Numbered from the stretch's first letter, positions 5,717-14,075 are shown. The stretch: DNA of 19,807 bases from Sphingomonadales bacterium UBA6157 (GCA_002423025.1 DIUN01000029.1:1-19807); one strand, 5' to 3'. Notes: generated from the sequence alone by a model not told the origin. Made by a program: numbers and translations.

Positions 5717-6579
5717 GCACGATCATCATCGATGGCAAGGCACGGGCGCTGCAGCTGCGCGAGAGCGTGGCAGCCGGCGTGGCCGAGTTCGCGGCCGAGC
5801 ATGGCCGCGCGCCGGGGCTGACAGTCGTGCTGGTGGGCGAAGACCCGGCCAGTGCGGTGTATGTGCGCTCCAAGGGCCAGGCGACCGCGGCGGCCGGCAT
5901 GATCTCGGGCGAGCATCGGCTGCCGGCGACCACCTCGGAGGCGGATCTGCTGGCGCTGGTCGCAGCGCTGAATGCGGACCCGGCGGTCGATGGCATCCTC
6001 GTCCAGCTGCCGCTGCCCAGGCACATCGATGCCGACCGGGTGATCGCGGCGATTGACCCAGCCAAGGATGTCGATGGCTTCCATCCCGTCAACGCTGGGC
6101 GGCTGGCCACCGGGCTGGATGCGCTGGTGCCATGCACGCCCTCTGGCTGCCTGATGATGATCGAGGAGGCGCTGGGGGACATCACCGGCAAGGAAGCGCT
6201 GGTCATCGGCCGCTCCAATATCGTCGGCAAGCCGATGGCGGCGCTGCTGACAGCCCGGAGCGCCACGGTGACCATCGCCCACTCGCGCACGCGGGACCTG
6301 GCCGGCCATGTGGCGCGCGCCGAGATCGTGGTCGCCGCGGTGGGCGTGGCGCATCTGGTGAAGGGTGAGTGGCTGCGGCCAGGGGCCTGTGTCATCGATG
6401 TGGGGATGAACCGCATCACCGGCGCAGATGGCAAATCCCGCCTCACCGGCGATGTCGATTATGCGAGCGCGCTGGGCCGTGCCGGCTGGATCACGCCGGT
6501 GCCGGGCGGCGTCGGGCCGATGACGATCGCCTGCCTGCTGGCCAACACGCTCAAAGCTGCCCGAGCCCGGGCCAAATGA
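5713..6579 (+). CDS. folD: Methylenetetrahydrofolate dehydrogenase / methenyl cyclohydrolase
   Basis: FolD is a bifunctional cytoplasmic enzyme that converts 5,10-methylene-THF to 5,10-methenyl-THF with NADP and then to 10-formyl-THF, feeding one-carbon metabolism. The 288-residue length is typical. Y50 and K54 in YVRSK form the active site. QLPLP (98-102) and DGFHP (121-125) follow, and PCTPSG (140-145) closes the N-terminal domain. GRSNIVGKP (166-174) is the dinucleotide-binding loop, and PVPGGVGPMT (262-271) is the C-terminal signature. The ATG at 5713 overlaps the previous stop (ATGA), and the TGA at 6577-6579 overlaps the start of marC in the same way. So translation of the run is probably coupled. 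All key residues are present. Confidence 0.97.
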   Translation: MSTIIIDGKARALQLRESVAAGVAEFAAEHGRAPGLTVVLVGEDPASAVYVRSKGQATAAAGMISGEHRLPATTSEADLLALVAALNADPAVDGILVQLPLPRHIDADRVIAAIDPAKDVDGFHPVNAGRLATGLDALVPCTPSGCLMMIEEALGDITGKEALVIGRSNIVGKPMAALLTARSATVTIAHSRTRDLAGHVARAEIVVAAVGVAHLVKGEWLRPGACVIDVGMNRITGADGKSRLTGDVDYASALGRAGWITPVPGGVGPMTIACLLANTLKAARARAK

Positions 6580-7235
6580 TCGACCCGGCGCTTCTCGCCC
6601 TGTTCATCTCGTCCTTCGTCACGTTGTTCGTGGTGGTGGACCCGCCGGGCTGCGTGCCGATTTTCTCCAGCCTGACCAGCGGCACCAGTGCCGGGCACCG
6701 CCGCACCATGGCGCTGCGCTCCACGCTCATTGCCAGCGGCGTGCTGGTGGCCTTTGCGCTGGGCGGCCAGTCGTTCCTCACGGCGCTGGGCATTTCGCTG
6801 GCGGCGTTCAAGATCGCCGGCGGTGTCATGGTGTTCCTCATCGCCATCGACATGGTGTTCGAGAAGCGCACCGAGCGCCGCGAGAACCGTGCCGAAGAGC
6901 TGAAGTCCGCCGCCGCCGCCGCCGCCAAGCCACTGGAAGCCGAAGATATTGCCGTCTTCCCCATGGCCATCCCGATGCTGGCCGGGCCAGGCTCGATCGC
7001 CGCCGTCATGCTGCTGGCGGCGCGCAGCAACGGCTCTGCGGAGCTGGCCGTGGTGCTGGCGGCGCTGGTGGCGGTGCTGCTGCTGACGCTGCTCTGCCTG
7101 CTCGCCGCCGGGCCGCTGATGCGGTTGATGGGCGCCAAGTTCGAGGGCGCACTCACCCGGCTGCTCGGCGTGGTGCTGGGCGCCCTGGCCGCGCAATTCA
7201 TTGTCGATGGCATCAAGACCAGCTTCGGCCTGTAA
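6576..7235 (+). CDS. MarC family integral membrane protein
   Basis: The 219-residue protein is predicted to have about six membrane segments, at roughly 5-27, 47-66, 73-93, 125-145, 155-180 and 195-213. Family marks are VDPPGCVPIF in the first segment and PMAIPMLAGPGSI in the second half, which mirror each other as in the MarC/YhgN family. The family was once linked to antibiotic resistance but its transported substrate is unknown. A cytoplasmic loop near residues 100-125 holds an alanine run coded by tandem GCC triplets (6907-6926), a place where replication slippage could change length. The ATG at 6576 overlaps the folD stop. This is the last gene of the run; it converges on a minus-strand gene with only 10 bases between them. 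Confidence 0.9.
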   Translation: MIDPALLALFISSFVTLFVVVDPPGCVPIFSSLTSGTSAGHRRTMALRSTLIASGVLVAFALGGQSFLTALGISLAAFKIAGGVMVFLIAIDMVFEKRTERRENRAEELKSAAAAAAKPLEAEDIAVFPMAIPMLAGPGSIAAVMLLAARSNGSAELAVVLAALVAVLLLTLLCLLAAGPLMRLMGAKFEGALTRLLGVVLGALAAQFIVDGIKTSFGL

Positions 7236-7245
7236 GCTCTGGCGG

Positions 7246-7659
7246 CTACATGCCCTCGCGGTTGTGCATGCGGTAGACGATGCGGCGCATCAGGAAGAAC
7301 TTGGTGACAAAGGCAACGCCGACCACGATCAGCTGCGCGACGTAATAGGCCAGCCCGGCCCCGAACAGCAGCAGGAAGGCGCCATATTCCAGGCTGCGCG
7401 ATATGAGGCTGAAGCCCAGAAAGCGCAGCGCCTCGGCCCCTGCATGGCCGCTGCTGCGATAGACAAAGCGCCGGGTGACGAAGAAGTTCATCACGAACAC
7501 CGTCACCAGCGCCGCCGCCACCGCAATGCGCTCGGGCACGGCAAAGCCCTCATGCAGCAGCACCGGCAGGCCGAGCGTGACAGTGGCGCTCATGCCGCCG
7601 GCGATGCTGAAGCGCCCCAGTTCGGCAAGCCGGTCCCGGCCCGGCAGATACCGCCTCAC
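7246..7659 (-). CDS. GtrA family membrane protein (first cassette)
   Basis: The 137-residue protein belongs to the GtrA-like family, four-helix inner-membrane proteins thought to flip polyprenyl-phosphate-linked sugars or otherwise support glycosylation. It starts with ELGRFSIAGGMSATVTLGLPVLL and later has AALVTVFVMNFFVTRRFVYR at about 48-67. This is the family's characteristic N-F-x-x-x-R-x-x-V-F/Y signature. RFLGFSLISRSLEYGAFLLL and a repeat of the same pattern, FVTKFFLMRRIVYR, come near the end. The start is GTG at 7657-7659 and overlaps the stop of the upstream glycosyltransferase by four bases. The two would be translated as a pair. The sugar carried cannot be told from sequence. Confidence 0.88.
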   Translation of the reverse strand: MRRYLPGRDRLAELGRFSIAGGMSATVTLGLPVLLHEGFAVPERIAVAAALVTVFVMNFFVTRRFVYRSSGHAGAEALRFLGFSLISRSLEYGAFLLLFGAGLAYYVAQLIVVGVAFVTKFFLMRRIVYRMHNREGM

Positions 7660-8564
7660 AGCCGCGCCGTGCGCTTGTCGATCAAGTCGGCGATGAGGAT
7701 GAACATGCCGCTGTTGACCACAGCGAGAAAGAGCAGCAGCGAGCGCTCCGTCAGGTCCTGCAGGATGAAGACATCATAGAACAGGCTGGCCATCATGCCG
7801 GTCGCAATGACCGCCAGAACCGGCATGAAAGCCCGCACCGGCGCGAAATAGACGCCGGTTCGCAGGATGATCTTGATGAAGCGCGCGGTATCGCGAATGG
7901 GCTTGATCTTGGAATTGCCAACCCGCGCCGCATAGTTGATCGGCACGAACTCGACGATGTGCGAAGTGGTGAGCATCGCCAGCGTGATGGTGATGGTGAA
8001 GCTGAACGTATCGGGCAGGATGCCGAAGAACTTGGTCACCACATCCCGGCGGAACACCCGCATGCCTGAATTGATATCCGGCACCCGGCGCCGCGCGATC
8101 CACGACACCCAGAGCCGGAGGAACCACTTTGGGAACGCCCGCAGCCTGGAATATGTCACGTTCGGACCGGTGCGGGCGCCGACCACCATGTCCATGTCGC
8201 TGCACAGGCGCACCAGCTCGGCGAGCCGCTCGTTCGGGTAGGTACCATCGGCATCGGTAATGGCGATGAACTCGCCGCGCGCCCGGCGGGTGCCGGTCTT
8301 CAGGGCCGCGCCATAGCCGCGGTTGCGCTCATGGGTGACAATTCTGAGCTTTGGGAAGCGCGGCTGCATGGCCTCCAGCACGGCAGCGCTGCCGTCGAGG
8401 GAACCATCATTGACCACGATCAGTTCATAGCTGGCCAGCGTCGCCATGGCAGCGTCCACGACTTCAAGCGTGTGCGCGATGGAGGCCTGTTCGTTGAAGC
8501 AGGGCAGGATGACAGACACGATCATGGCCGGCAGTTCGGCCTCGGCACTGGCAGTCGAAGTCAT
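7656..8564 (-). CDS. Family 2 glycosyltransferase, polyprenyl-phosphate type (first cassette)
   Basis: The 302-residue protein is a GT2 enzyme of the dolichol/undecaprenyl-phosphate sugar synthase type. The N-terminal GT-A domain has VSVILPCFNEQASI near 16-29, VVNDGSLDGS at 50-59 and the metal-binding T-D104-A-D106-G. VVGARTG lies at 127-133 and NSGMRVFRR at 165-173. Two hydrophobic segments near 246-265 and 275-294 anchor it to the inner membrane. It would transfer a nucleotide-activated sugar to a lipid phosphate on the cytoplasmic side. The ATG at 8562-8564 has GGAG six bases upstream. A TTG four codons earlier in frame is a less likely start. TATTCT at 8591-8596 on the minus strand could be a -10 box. 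The downstream GtrA gene overlaps it. Confidence 0.9.
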   Translation of the reverse strand: MTSTASAEAELPAMIVSVILPCFNEQASIAHTLEVVDAAMATLASYELIVVNDGSLDGSAAVLEAMQPRFPKLRIVTHERNRGYGAALKTGTRRARGEFIAITDADGTYPNERLAELVRLCSDMDMVVGARTGPNVTYSRLRAFPKWFLRLWVSWIARRRVPDINSGMRVFRRDVVTKFFGILPDTFSFTITITLAMLTTSHIVEFVPINYAARVGNSKIKPIRDTARFIKIILRTGVYFAPVRAFMPVLAVIATGMMASLFYDVFILQDLTERSLLLFLAVVNSGMFILIADLIDKRTARL

Positions 8565-8741
8565 GCGCGGCTCCAATACCGAGGCTGAACAGAATATACG
8601 TCGAAACGCTTAGAACACCATGCGGCGAAGCGGGGCAAGCTTGCTGCATCCTTTAAACATTTCATGAGGCTAGCCGCTTTCAAATTGAAATGGCGGGAGT
8701 TGCTGGCACAGGCTAGATACGCAGCTGAAGGGGTCGAGACC
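8565..8741. promoter_or_regulatory. Divergent promoter region between two glycosyltransferase cassettes
   Basis: This 177-base gap lies between two outward-facing GT2 genes and is less GC-rich than its flanks. TTTCAA at 8678-8683 and TTGAAA at 8685-8690 form a palindrome around a single base. TATTCT (minus strand, 8591-8596) is a possible -10 for the leftward cassette. No good -35/-10 pair is visible for the rightward one. Placement of the promoters is inference. Confidence 0.4.
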
Positions 8742-9737
8742 ATGGCAGATCAGGAGCTGGAACTTTTGCCGCGAGGCGAGCACCAGACAGCGTCGGCTGC
8801 TGACACGGCTGCGCTGCGCATTGCCGTGATTCTGCCCTGCTACAATGAAGAAGTTGCCATCGCCCAGACGATCGCCGGGTTCCTGGAGGCGCTGCCGGGC
8901 GCCACGGTCTATGTCTATGACAACAACTCGAAGGACCGCACCCGCGCCGTGGCCGCTGCGGCCGGCGCCGTGGTCTACAGCGAGCGCCAGCAAGGCAAGG
9001 GCGCGGTTGTGCGGCGCATGTTCGCCGATGTCGATGCCGATATCTATGTGATGGCCGATGGTGACGCCACTTACGATGCCAGCGCCGCCCCCGGCATGGT
9101 GCGCCGGCTAATCGATGAGCAGCTCGACATGGTGGCCGGCGCCCGCGCCAGCGAGATGCAGGCGGCCTACAGGCGCGGCCATCGCCTGGGCAATGCGCTG
9201 CTCACCGGGCTGCTGGCCCAGATGTTCGGGCGTTCGTTCAGCGACATCCTTACCGGCTACCGGGTGTTCTCGCGGCGCTTCGTCAAGAGCTTCCCGGTGC
9301 TCTCCGCCGGCTTCGAAATCGAGACCGAGATCACCGTGCACGCGCTCGAGCTGGCCATGCCAACGGCGGAAGTGACCACGGCTTATGCAGCCCGGCCCGA
9401 GGGCTCGGTCTCCAAGCTGAGCACTTATGCCGATGGCTGGCGCATCCTGCGCACCATGCTGGCACTGTATCGCTCGGAGCGGCCGGCGCTGTTCTTCGGG
9501 ATGATCGCGGCGCTGCTGACGCTGGTTTCGATCGTGCTTGGCGTGCCGCTTTTGGTCACCTTTATCGAAACCGGGCTGGTGCCACGCTTTCCCACCGCCA
9601 TTGTCATCACCGGCCTGATGATCATCGCGACGCTTTGCCTGTTCGCCGGGCTGATTCTCGATACCGTCACCCGCGGGCGCCGCGAGATGAAGCGACTGGT
9701 CTATCTCCAGCACCCGGCCCCGGGCGGCCGCAGATGA
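8742..9737 (+). CDS. Family 2 glycosyltransferase, polyprenyl-phosphate type (second cassette)
   Basis: The 331-residue protein has a GT-A domain with IAVILPCYNEEVAI at 27-40, VYDNNSKDRT at 58-67 and the metal site A-D106-G-D108. GARASEMQ lies at 133-140, and DILTGYRVFSRRF at 168-180, where the aspartate-containing loop follows the usual plan. EIETEITVHALE (192-203) and the RPEGSVSKLSTYADGWRIL stretch (218-236) are typical of this subgroup. Two membrane segments at about 248-275 and 285-308 close the protein. It probably charges a polyprenyl phosphate with a sugar, the same kind of reaction as its minus-strand counterpart but with clearly different sequence. I chose the ATG at 8742, with GAAGGGG eight bases upstream. 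An in-frame ATG at 8664 would add 26 poorly supported residues. The stop overlaps the next start. Confidence 0.9.
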   Translation: MADQELELLPRGEHQTASAADTAALRIAVILPCYNEEVAIAQTIAGFLEALPGATVYVYDNNSKDRTRAVAAAAGAVVYSERQQGKGAVVRRMFADVDADIYVMADGDATYDASAAPGMVRRLIDEQLDMVAGARASEMQAAYRRGHRLGNALLTGLLAQMFGRSFSDILTGYRVFSRRFVKSFPVLSAGFEIETEITVHALELAMPTAEVTTAYAARPEGSVSKLSTYADGWRILRTMLALYRSERPALFFGMIAALLTLVSIVLGVPLLVTFIETGLVPRFPTAIVITGLMIIATLCLFAGLILDTVTRGRREMKRLVYLQHPAPGGRR

Positions 9738-10153
9738 CCGACGCGCCGCCGCCCGCAACCCATTGGCAGGACGGCTGGCAGGGCCAGGCGCTGCGCTTCA
9801 TCGTCGTCGGGCTGGGGGCCGCCGCGCTCGATTATGGCGTGCTGCGCGGCCTGATGCTCGCGGGCCTCTCACCCTATCTCGCCCGCACGCTCTCCATGGC
9901 CGCGGCCTTGCTTGCCACCTGGCAGGCCAACCGGCGGATGACCTTCCGCACCGCCGCTCCGCCGAGCTGGCGAGAGTTCCTGCACTATGCCGCCACCTCG
10001 CTGCTCGGCATCGGCATCAACTATGCGGTCTACTCGGCCGGATTGCTGCTGGGGCTGCCGCTGTGGCTGGCCTTCTGCCTCGGCACCGGCATCGCGGCGG
10101 TGTTCAATTTTCTGCGCTACCGCGTGCTGCTGGCGCCCGGCAAAGCCAACTGA
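9734..10153 (+). CDS. GtrA family membrane protein (second cassette)
   Basis: The 139-residue protein is predicted to have four membrane helices in the GtrA pattern: ALRFIVVGLGAAALDYGVLRGL at about 19-40, and ARTLSMAAALLATWQANRRMTF at 50-71 with the N-R-x-x-T-F signature. FLHYAATSLLGIGINYAVYS (about 81-100) and a last helix ending FNFLRYRVLL follow, repeating the N-F-x-x-x-R-x-x-x-L motif. It would act with the preceding GT2 as the membrane partner that moves or presents the lipid-linked sugar. The ATG at 9734 overlaps the GT2 stop by four bases (ATGA). A small hairpin, ACGCAA/TTGCGT at 10159-10174, lies just after the stop, so it may end this transcript or weaken read-through to the third GT2. 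Confidence 0.88.
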   Translation: MTDAPPPATHWQDGWQGQALRFIVVGLGAAALDYGVLRGLMLAGLSPYLARTLSMAAALLATWQANRRMTFRTAAPPSWREFLHYAATSLLGIGINYAVYSAGLLLGLPLWLAFCLGTGIAAVFNFLRYRVLLAPGKAN

Positions 10154-10158
10154 AGCGC

Positions 10159-10177
10159 ACGCAACTCGTTGCGTTTC
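10159..10177 (+). terminator. Weak hairpin after second GtrA gene
   Basis: ACGCAA at 10159-10164 pairs with TTGCGT at 10169-10174 around CTCG, then a run of only three T. It is too small to be a confident terminator; it might attenuate transcription between the GtrA gene and the GT2 gene starting at 10241. Confidence 0.3.
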
Positions 10178-10240
10178 CGTACAAAACAGGCCATGCCTTA
10201 GGTCCATTTTGGTCGCATCCTCGCGGCAGGGAAGTGTTGT

Positions 10241-11440
10241 ATGACGGTCGCACGCATCTACCCGGCGAAAGCGGAGATAGGGCCAGTCGCACCGGCGCAG
10301 CCTGTCGAACTCTCCATCCTCATGCCCTGCCTCAACGAGGCCGAGACGCTGGCCCTGTGCATTGAAAAGGCCAATCGCTTCCTCGCCACCTCGGGCGTGA
10401 TCGGGGAAGTGATCATCGCCGACAATGGCTCCACCGATGGCAGCCAGGCAATCGCCCGCGGCCTGGGCGCGCGCGTCATCGATGTGCCGGTGCGTGGTTA
10501 TGGCGCTGCACTGCTCGCCGGCATCAAGGGCGCCCGTGGCACCTATGTCGCCATGGCGGATTCCGACGACAGCTATGATTTTCTTGGCCTTATGCCGTTC
10601 GTGCTCAAGCTGCGCGACGGCAATGACCTTGTGATGGGCAACCGCTTCCAGGGCGGTATCGCCAAGGGCGCCATGCCGCCGCTGCACCGCTACCTCGGCA
10701 ACCCGGTTCTCAGCTTCTTCGGCCGGCTGTTCTATGATGCCCCGATCGGGGATTTCCACTGCGGCCTGCGCGCTTTCCGGCGGGACAGCATGCTCAAGCT
10801 GGGCCTGCGCACCACCGGCATGGAGTTCGCCTCCGAGATGGTGGTCAAGAGCACGCTCGCCGGCCTGCGCATGGCAGAAGTGCCGACAACGCTGCGCCCG
10901 GATGGCCGCTCCCGCCCGCCGCACCTGCGCAGCTGGCGCGATGGCTGGCGGCACCTGAAATTCCTGCTCACCTTTGCACCAAACTGGCTGTTTTTTTACC
11001 CCGGCTCGACCATCATGCTGCTCGGGCTCATCGGCCTCGCCGTGCTGCTGCCCGGCACCGTGACGCTGGGCAGCATCACCCTTGGCGTCCACACGCTGCT
11101 GTTCTCTGCCGCCGCCGTCATCATCGGCGCGCAATTGCTCGGCTTTGCCGTGGTGGCGCGCCTGTTCGGGGTGCGCGAAGGGCTATGGCCCAATTCGGCC
11201 CGCACGGACTGGATCCGCGAGGTCGTCACCATCGATCGCACCTGCATCGCTGGTGCGATCATGCTTGTCGGTGGCATCAGCCTCGCCATCACCGCCGTGG
11301 CCGGCTGGGCCGGCAGTGATTTTGGCGGCATGGACGTGGATGCGCTGATGCGGATCGCCATCCCCTCGGTGCTGCTCTGCGCGCTGGGCGTGCAGGCGCT
11401 GGTCACCGGCTTTTTCGTGGCCCTGCTCACCAACGACTAG
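10241..11440 (+). CDS. Family 2 glycosyltransferase with four-helix membrane tail
   Basis: The 399-residue protein joins a GT2 catalytic domain to a longer membrane tail than its two neighbours. LSILMPCLNEAETL lies at 24-37 and IIADNGSTDGS at 58-68. RGYGAALLAGIKGARGTYV is at 85-103, and the metal-binding D107-S-D109-D at 107-110. DFHCGLRAFRRDSM (171-184) and GMEFASEMVVKS (193-204) are conserved in polyprenyl-phosphate glucosyl/mannosyl synthases. LRPDGRSRPPHLRSWRDGWRHLKFLL leads into membrane segments near 250-270, 282-309, 335-357 and 371-396. AGGGAAG lies six bases before the ATG. It follows the second GT2-GtrA cassette by 87 bases on the same strand, so it likely belongs to the same surface-glycan pathway. 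The donor sugar is unknown. Confidence 0.88.
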   Translation: MTVARIYPAKAEIGPVAPAQPVELSILMPCLNEAETLALCIEKANRFLATSGVIGEVIIADNGSTDGSQAIARGLGARVIDVPVRGYGAALLAGIKGARGTYVAMADSDDSYDFLGLMPFVLKLRDGNDLVMGNRFQGGIAKGAMPPLHRYLGNPVLSFFGRLFYDAPIGDFHCGLRAFRRDSMLKLGLRTTGMEFASEMVVKSTLAGLRMAEVPTTLRPDGRSRPPHLRSWRDGWRHLKFLLTFAPNWLFFYPGSTIMLLGLIGLAVLLPGTVTLGSITLGVHTLLFSAAAVIIGAQLLGFAVVARLFGVREGLWPNSARTDWIREVVTIDRTCIAGAIMLVGGISLAITAVAGWAGSDFGGMDVDALMRIAIPSVLLCALGVQALVTGFFVALLTND

Positions 11441-11448
11441 ACTCTCTT

Positions 11449-11479
11449 TCCGTTGGGCGGCACCAGCCGCCGCAACGGA
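11449..11479. terminator. Strong hairpin between converging GT2 and argG genes
   Basis: TCCGTTG at 11449-11455 pairs with CAACGGA at 11473-11479. The inner arms GGCGGC (11456-11461) and GCCGCC (11466-11471) pair around ACCA, leaving only G11472 bulged. The stem of thirteen pairs sits exactly between two converging genes, where a bidirectional terminator is expected. Neither side has a real T tract, so termination may need other factors. Confidence 0.55.
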
Positions 11480-11503
11480 TAGAAATTCCCGCGCCGCAGC
11501 GCG

Positions 11504-12730
11504 CTACGCCTGGTCGCGACGCCCTAGCAAGCGCAGCCGCAGCGCGTTGAGCTTGATGAAGCCCGCCGCATCGCGCTGGTCATAAGCGCCGGCATCATCC
11601 TCAAACGTCACGATGCCCGCCGAATAGAGCGAATAGGGTGATTTGCGGCCCACCACCTGCACGCTGCCCTTGTATAGCTTGAGCCGCACCGTGCCCGTCA
11701 CCTTGGCCTGGCTATGGTCGATAGCGGCCTGCAGCATCTCGCGCTCGGGGCTGAACCAGAAGCCATTGTAGAGCAGGCCGGCATATTTCGGCATCAGCTC
11801 GTCCTTGAGGTGGGCAGCACCGCGATCAAGGGTGATCTGCTCGATACCGCGATGCGCGATGTGCATGATCGTGCCGCCCGGCGTCTCGTACATCCCGCGG
11901 GACTTCATGCCGACAAAGCGGTTCTCGACCAGATCGAGCCGGCCGATGCCATGGAGCTTGCCCAGCTCGTTGAGCTTGGCGAGCAGGTTCGCCGGCGAGA
12001 GCGGCACGCCGTCCACCGCCACCGGATCCCCGGCTTCGAAATCGACCGTGATATACTGCGGCGCATCCGGCGCGGTTTCCGGATCATCGGTGCGGGAATA
12101 GACATAGTCCGGCACTTCGGCCCAGGGGTCCTCGAGCACCTTGCCCTCTGAGGAGGTGTGCAGCAGGTTGGCATCGGTGGAGAACGGGCTTTCGCCGCGC
12201 TTGTCCTTGGCAACCGGAATCTGGTGCGCCTCGGCAAAGGCGATCAGCGCCTCGCGGGAGTTGAGATCCCACTCGCGCCACGGAGCGATGATGCGAATAT
12301 CGGGCGCCAGGGCATAATAGCCGAGCTCGAAGCGTACCTGGTCATTACCCTTGCCGGTGGCGCCATGGCTCACCGCATCGGCACCGACAGCCTTGGCGAT
12401 CTCGATCTGCTTCTTGGCAATCAGCGGCCGGGCGATGGACGTGCCGAGCAGATACTGGCCCTCATAAAGCGCATTGGCGCGCATCATCGGGAAGACATAA
12501 TCGCGCACGAACTCCTCGCGCAGGTCCTCGATGAAGATGTGCTCTGGCTTGATGCCCATGAGCAGGGCCTTGGCCCGCGCCGGCTCCAGCTCCTCGCCCT
12601 GCCCAAGATCAGCCGTGAAAGTCACAACCTCGCAGCCATAAGTCTGCTGCAGCCACTTGAGGATGACGCTGGTATCAAGCCCGCCCGAATAGGCGAGAAC
12701 AACACGATTGATTGCGGGAGCCTTGGACAC
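11504..12730 (-). CDS. argG: Argininosuccinate synthase
   Basis: ArgG joins citrulline and aspartate with ATP to make argininosuccinate, the next-to-last step in arginine synthesis. The 408-residue protein is of normal length. It opens with the PP-loop motif AYSGGLDTS (13-21). FTADLGQGEELEPAR, YLLGTSIARP, the SHGATGKGNDQVRFELGYYAL segment (in two conserved blocks) and WREWDLNSREA are all standard for the family. MYETPGGTI and the FVGMKSRG loop contribute to the citrulline/aspartate site. The start is GTG at 12728-12730 with AAGGAA six bases upstream. argB lies about 7.5 kb away on the same strand in an unrelated cluster, so arginine genes are scattered as is usual in this group. No truncation is seen. 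Confidence 0.97.
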   Translation of the reverse strand: MSKAPAINRVVLAYSGGLDTSVILKWLQQTYGCEVVTFTADLGQGEELEPARAKALLMGIKPEHIFIEDLREEFVRDYVFPMMRANALYEGQYLLGTSIARPLIAKKQIEIAKAVGADAVSHGATGKGNDQVRFELGYYALAPDIRIIAPWREWDLNSREALIAFAEAHQIPVAKDKRGESPFSTDANLLHTSSEGKVLEDPWAEVPDYVYSRTDDPETAPDAPQYITVDFEAGDPVAVDGVPLSPANLLAKLNELGKLHGIGRLDLVENRFVGMKSRGMYETPGGTIMHIAHRGIEQITLDRGAAHLKDELMPKYAGLLYNGFWFSPEREMLQAAIDHSQAKVTGTVRLKLYKGSVQVVGRKSPYSLYSAGIVTFEDDAGAYDQRDAAGFIKLNALRLRLLGRRDQA

Positions 12731-12764
12731 GGGCGATTCCTTGCGAAGATCGAGATTGCGCGGA

Positions 12765-12792
12765 GCTATAGCGAGGGGGGGGCGCGATGCAA
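12765..12792 (-). promoter_or_regulatory. Possible argG promoter
   Basis: On the minus strand TTGCAT (12792-12787) and TATAGC (12770-12765) are separated by 16 bases that include a long C run. A transcript would begin about 28 bases before the GTG start of argG. Each hexamer matches the consensus only partly, so this is tentative. Confidence 0.3.
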
Positions 12793-12839
12793 TGCCGATG
12801 CCGGCTCAGCGCACCGGGCCGACATGAAAAATGCGCCTG

Positions 12840-14075
12840 TCAGCCAGTCCAGCCGCCGCGCAGCCGTTTTTCGGTTTCGTGCATGTAGTCGCGCCGCAGC
12901 GGCAGTGTGTCCCGCTTCTTGGTCAGCTGGATCTGCACGTTCATGTGCCCATCATTGGTGAAGGCAGACATGGCGGCTGACAAATAGAACATCCACATCC
13001 GGAAGAAGCGCGCATCATAAAGCGCCTCGATCTCGGGCTGCTTCGCCGCGCACCGCTCGTACCAGGCGTTGATCGTTTTGGCGTAATGCAGCCGCAGCAC
13101 CTCGATATCGGTGATCCACATCCACGACTTTTCCACCGCCGGCACGATCTGCGACAGCGCCGGGGAATAGCCGCCCGGGAAGATGTACTTTGCTGTCCAG
13201 GGGTCGGTCGCACCGGGGCCATCGGCGCGGGCGATGGTGTGGACCAGCGCCACGCCGTCCGGGGCCAGCAGGCGCTCCACCGTATCGAAGAACTGCCGGT
13301 AATGCGGCAGGCCGACATGCTCGAACATGCCCACCGAGACGATGCGATCATACTGCCCGGCGAGCTTGCGATAATCCACCAGCTCATAGTGCACCATGCC
13401 GGCCATGCCCTGCCGCTCCGCCTCGGCGCGGGCGTATTTCAGCTGCTCCTCGGAGAGCGTCACGCCGAGCACATCGGCGCCCGAAACCTTGTGAAGGTAG
13501 CGCGCCAGCCCGCCCCAGCCACAGCCGATATCGAGCACCTTCTGCCCCGGCTTCAGGTCCAGCTTGGCGGCGATATGCGCCAGCTTGGCCTCCTGCGCCG
13601 CCTCTAGCGTATCATCGCCGTCGCCCCAATAGGCGCAGCTGTACTGGCGGTGCGGATCCAGGAACAGGTCGTACAGCCGATCATCAAGATCATAATGATG
13701 CGCGACGTTGCGCTTGCTGCGCCGCTCGAAATTGATCTGGTCGAACCAGGCCGCGGCCTGCGCCTGCCGCCACAGCGCAAAGCGCACCGGGTTGTCGCGC
13801 TGCCAGCGCAGGTTGAACGTCACGAGATCGACCAGAGCCCGGACATCGCCGCTCTCGATGACCAGCCGGCCATCCATGAATGCCTCTCCGGCACCCAGAG
13901 CCAGGTTGAGCGCCAGCTTGCGCGGCGTCGCCTTGTCCGTGAAGCGGATCTTCACATTCGGCCGCCCCGGCTGGGGCGTGCCATAGCTGCGGGTAACGCC
14001 GGCGGCGTCGGTTACGGTCAGCTGGCCATCACGGATGAACTTGCTGAAGAGGCGGTCGAGCAGGAACATGCCCAT
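12840..14075 (-). CDS. cfa: Cyclopropane-fatty-acyl-phospholipid synthase
   Basis: The enzyme transfers a methylene group from S-adenosylmethionine to the double bond of unsaturated acyl chains in membrane phospholipids, usually in stationary phase or under acid or solvent stress. It works at the inner face of the inner membrane. The 411-residue protein has the N-terminal lipid-binding domain (about 1-115), then HHYDLDDRLYDLFLD at 126-140 and QYSCAYW at 144-150. The SAM-binding LDIGCGWGGL lies at 181-190, LSEEQ at 207-211 and GMFEHVG at 249-255. KYIFPGG is at 296-302, YAKTINAWYERC at 331-342 and RMWMFYL at 359-365. All the usual catalytic positions appear present. The ATG at 14073-14075 has no obvious ribosome-binding site; another ATG lies two codons inside. 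It follows rlmN by 64 bases on the same strand. Confidence 0.95.
   Translation of the reverse strand: MGMFLLDRLFSKFIRDGQLTVTDAAGVTRSYGTPQPGRPNVKIRFTDKATPRKLALNLALGAGEAFMDGRLVIESGDVRALVDLVTFNLRWQRDNPVRFALWRQAQAAAWFDQINFERRSKRNVAHHYDLDDRLYDLFLDPHRQYSCAYWGDGDDTLEAAQEAKLAHIAAKLDLKPGQKVLDIGCGWGGLARYLHKVSGADVLGVTLSEEQLKYARAEAERQGMAGMVHYELVDYRKLAGQYDRIVSVGMFEHVGLPHYRQFFDTVERLLAPDGVALVHTIARADGPGATDPWTAKYIFPGGYSPALSQIVPAVEKSWMWITDIEVLRLHYAKTINAWYERCAAKQPEIEALYDARFFRMWMFYLSAAMSAFTNDGHMNVQIQLTKKRDTLPLRRDYMHETEKRLRGGWTG

Noticed and set aside
8664..8741. Upstream ATG as start of the second GT2 gene
   Set aside because: The added residues look like leader sequence rather than protein, and the ATG at 8742 has a good ribosome-binding site.
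9869..11134. A 421-codon minus-strand frame opposite the GtrA and GT2 genes
   Set aside because: Low-complexity Ala/Gly/Gln/Arg composition and full overlap with two well-supported genes.
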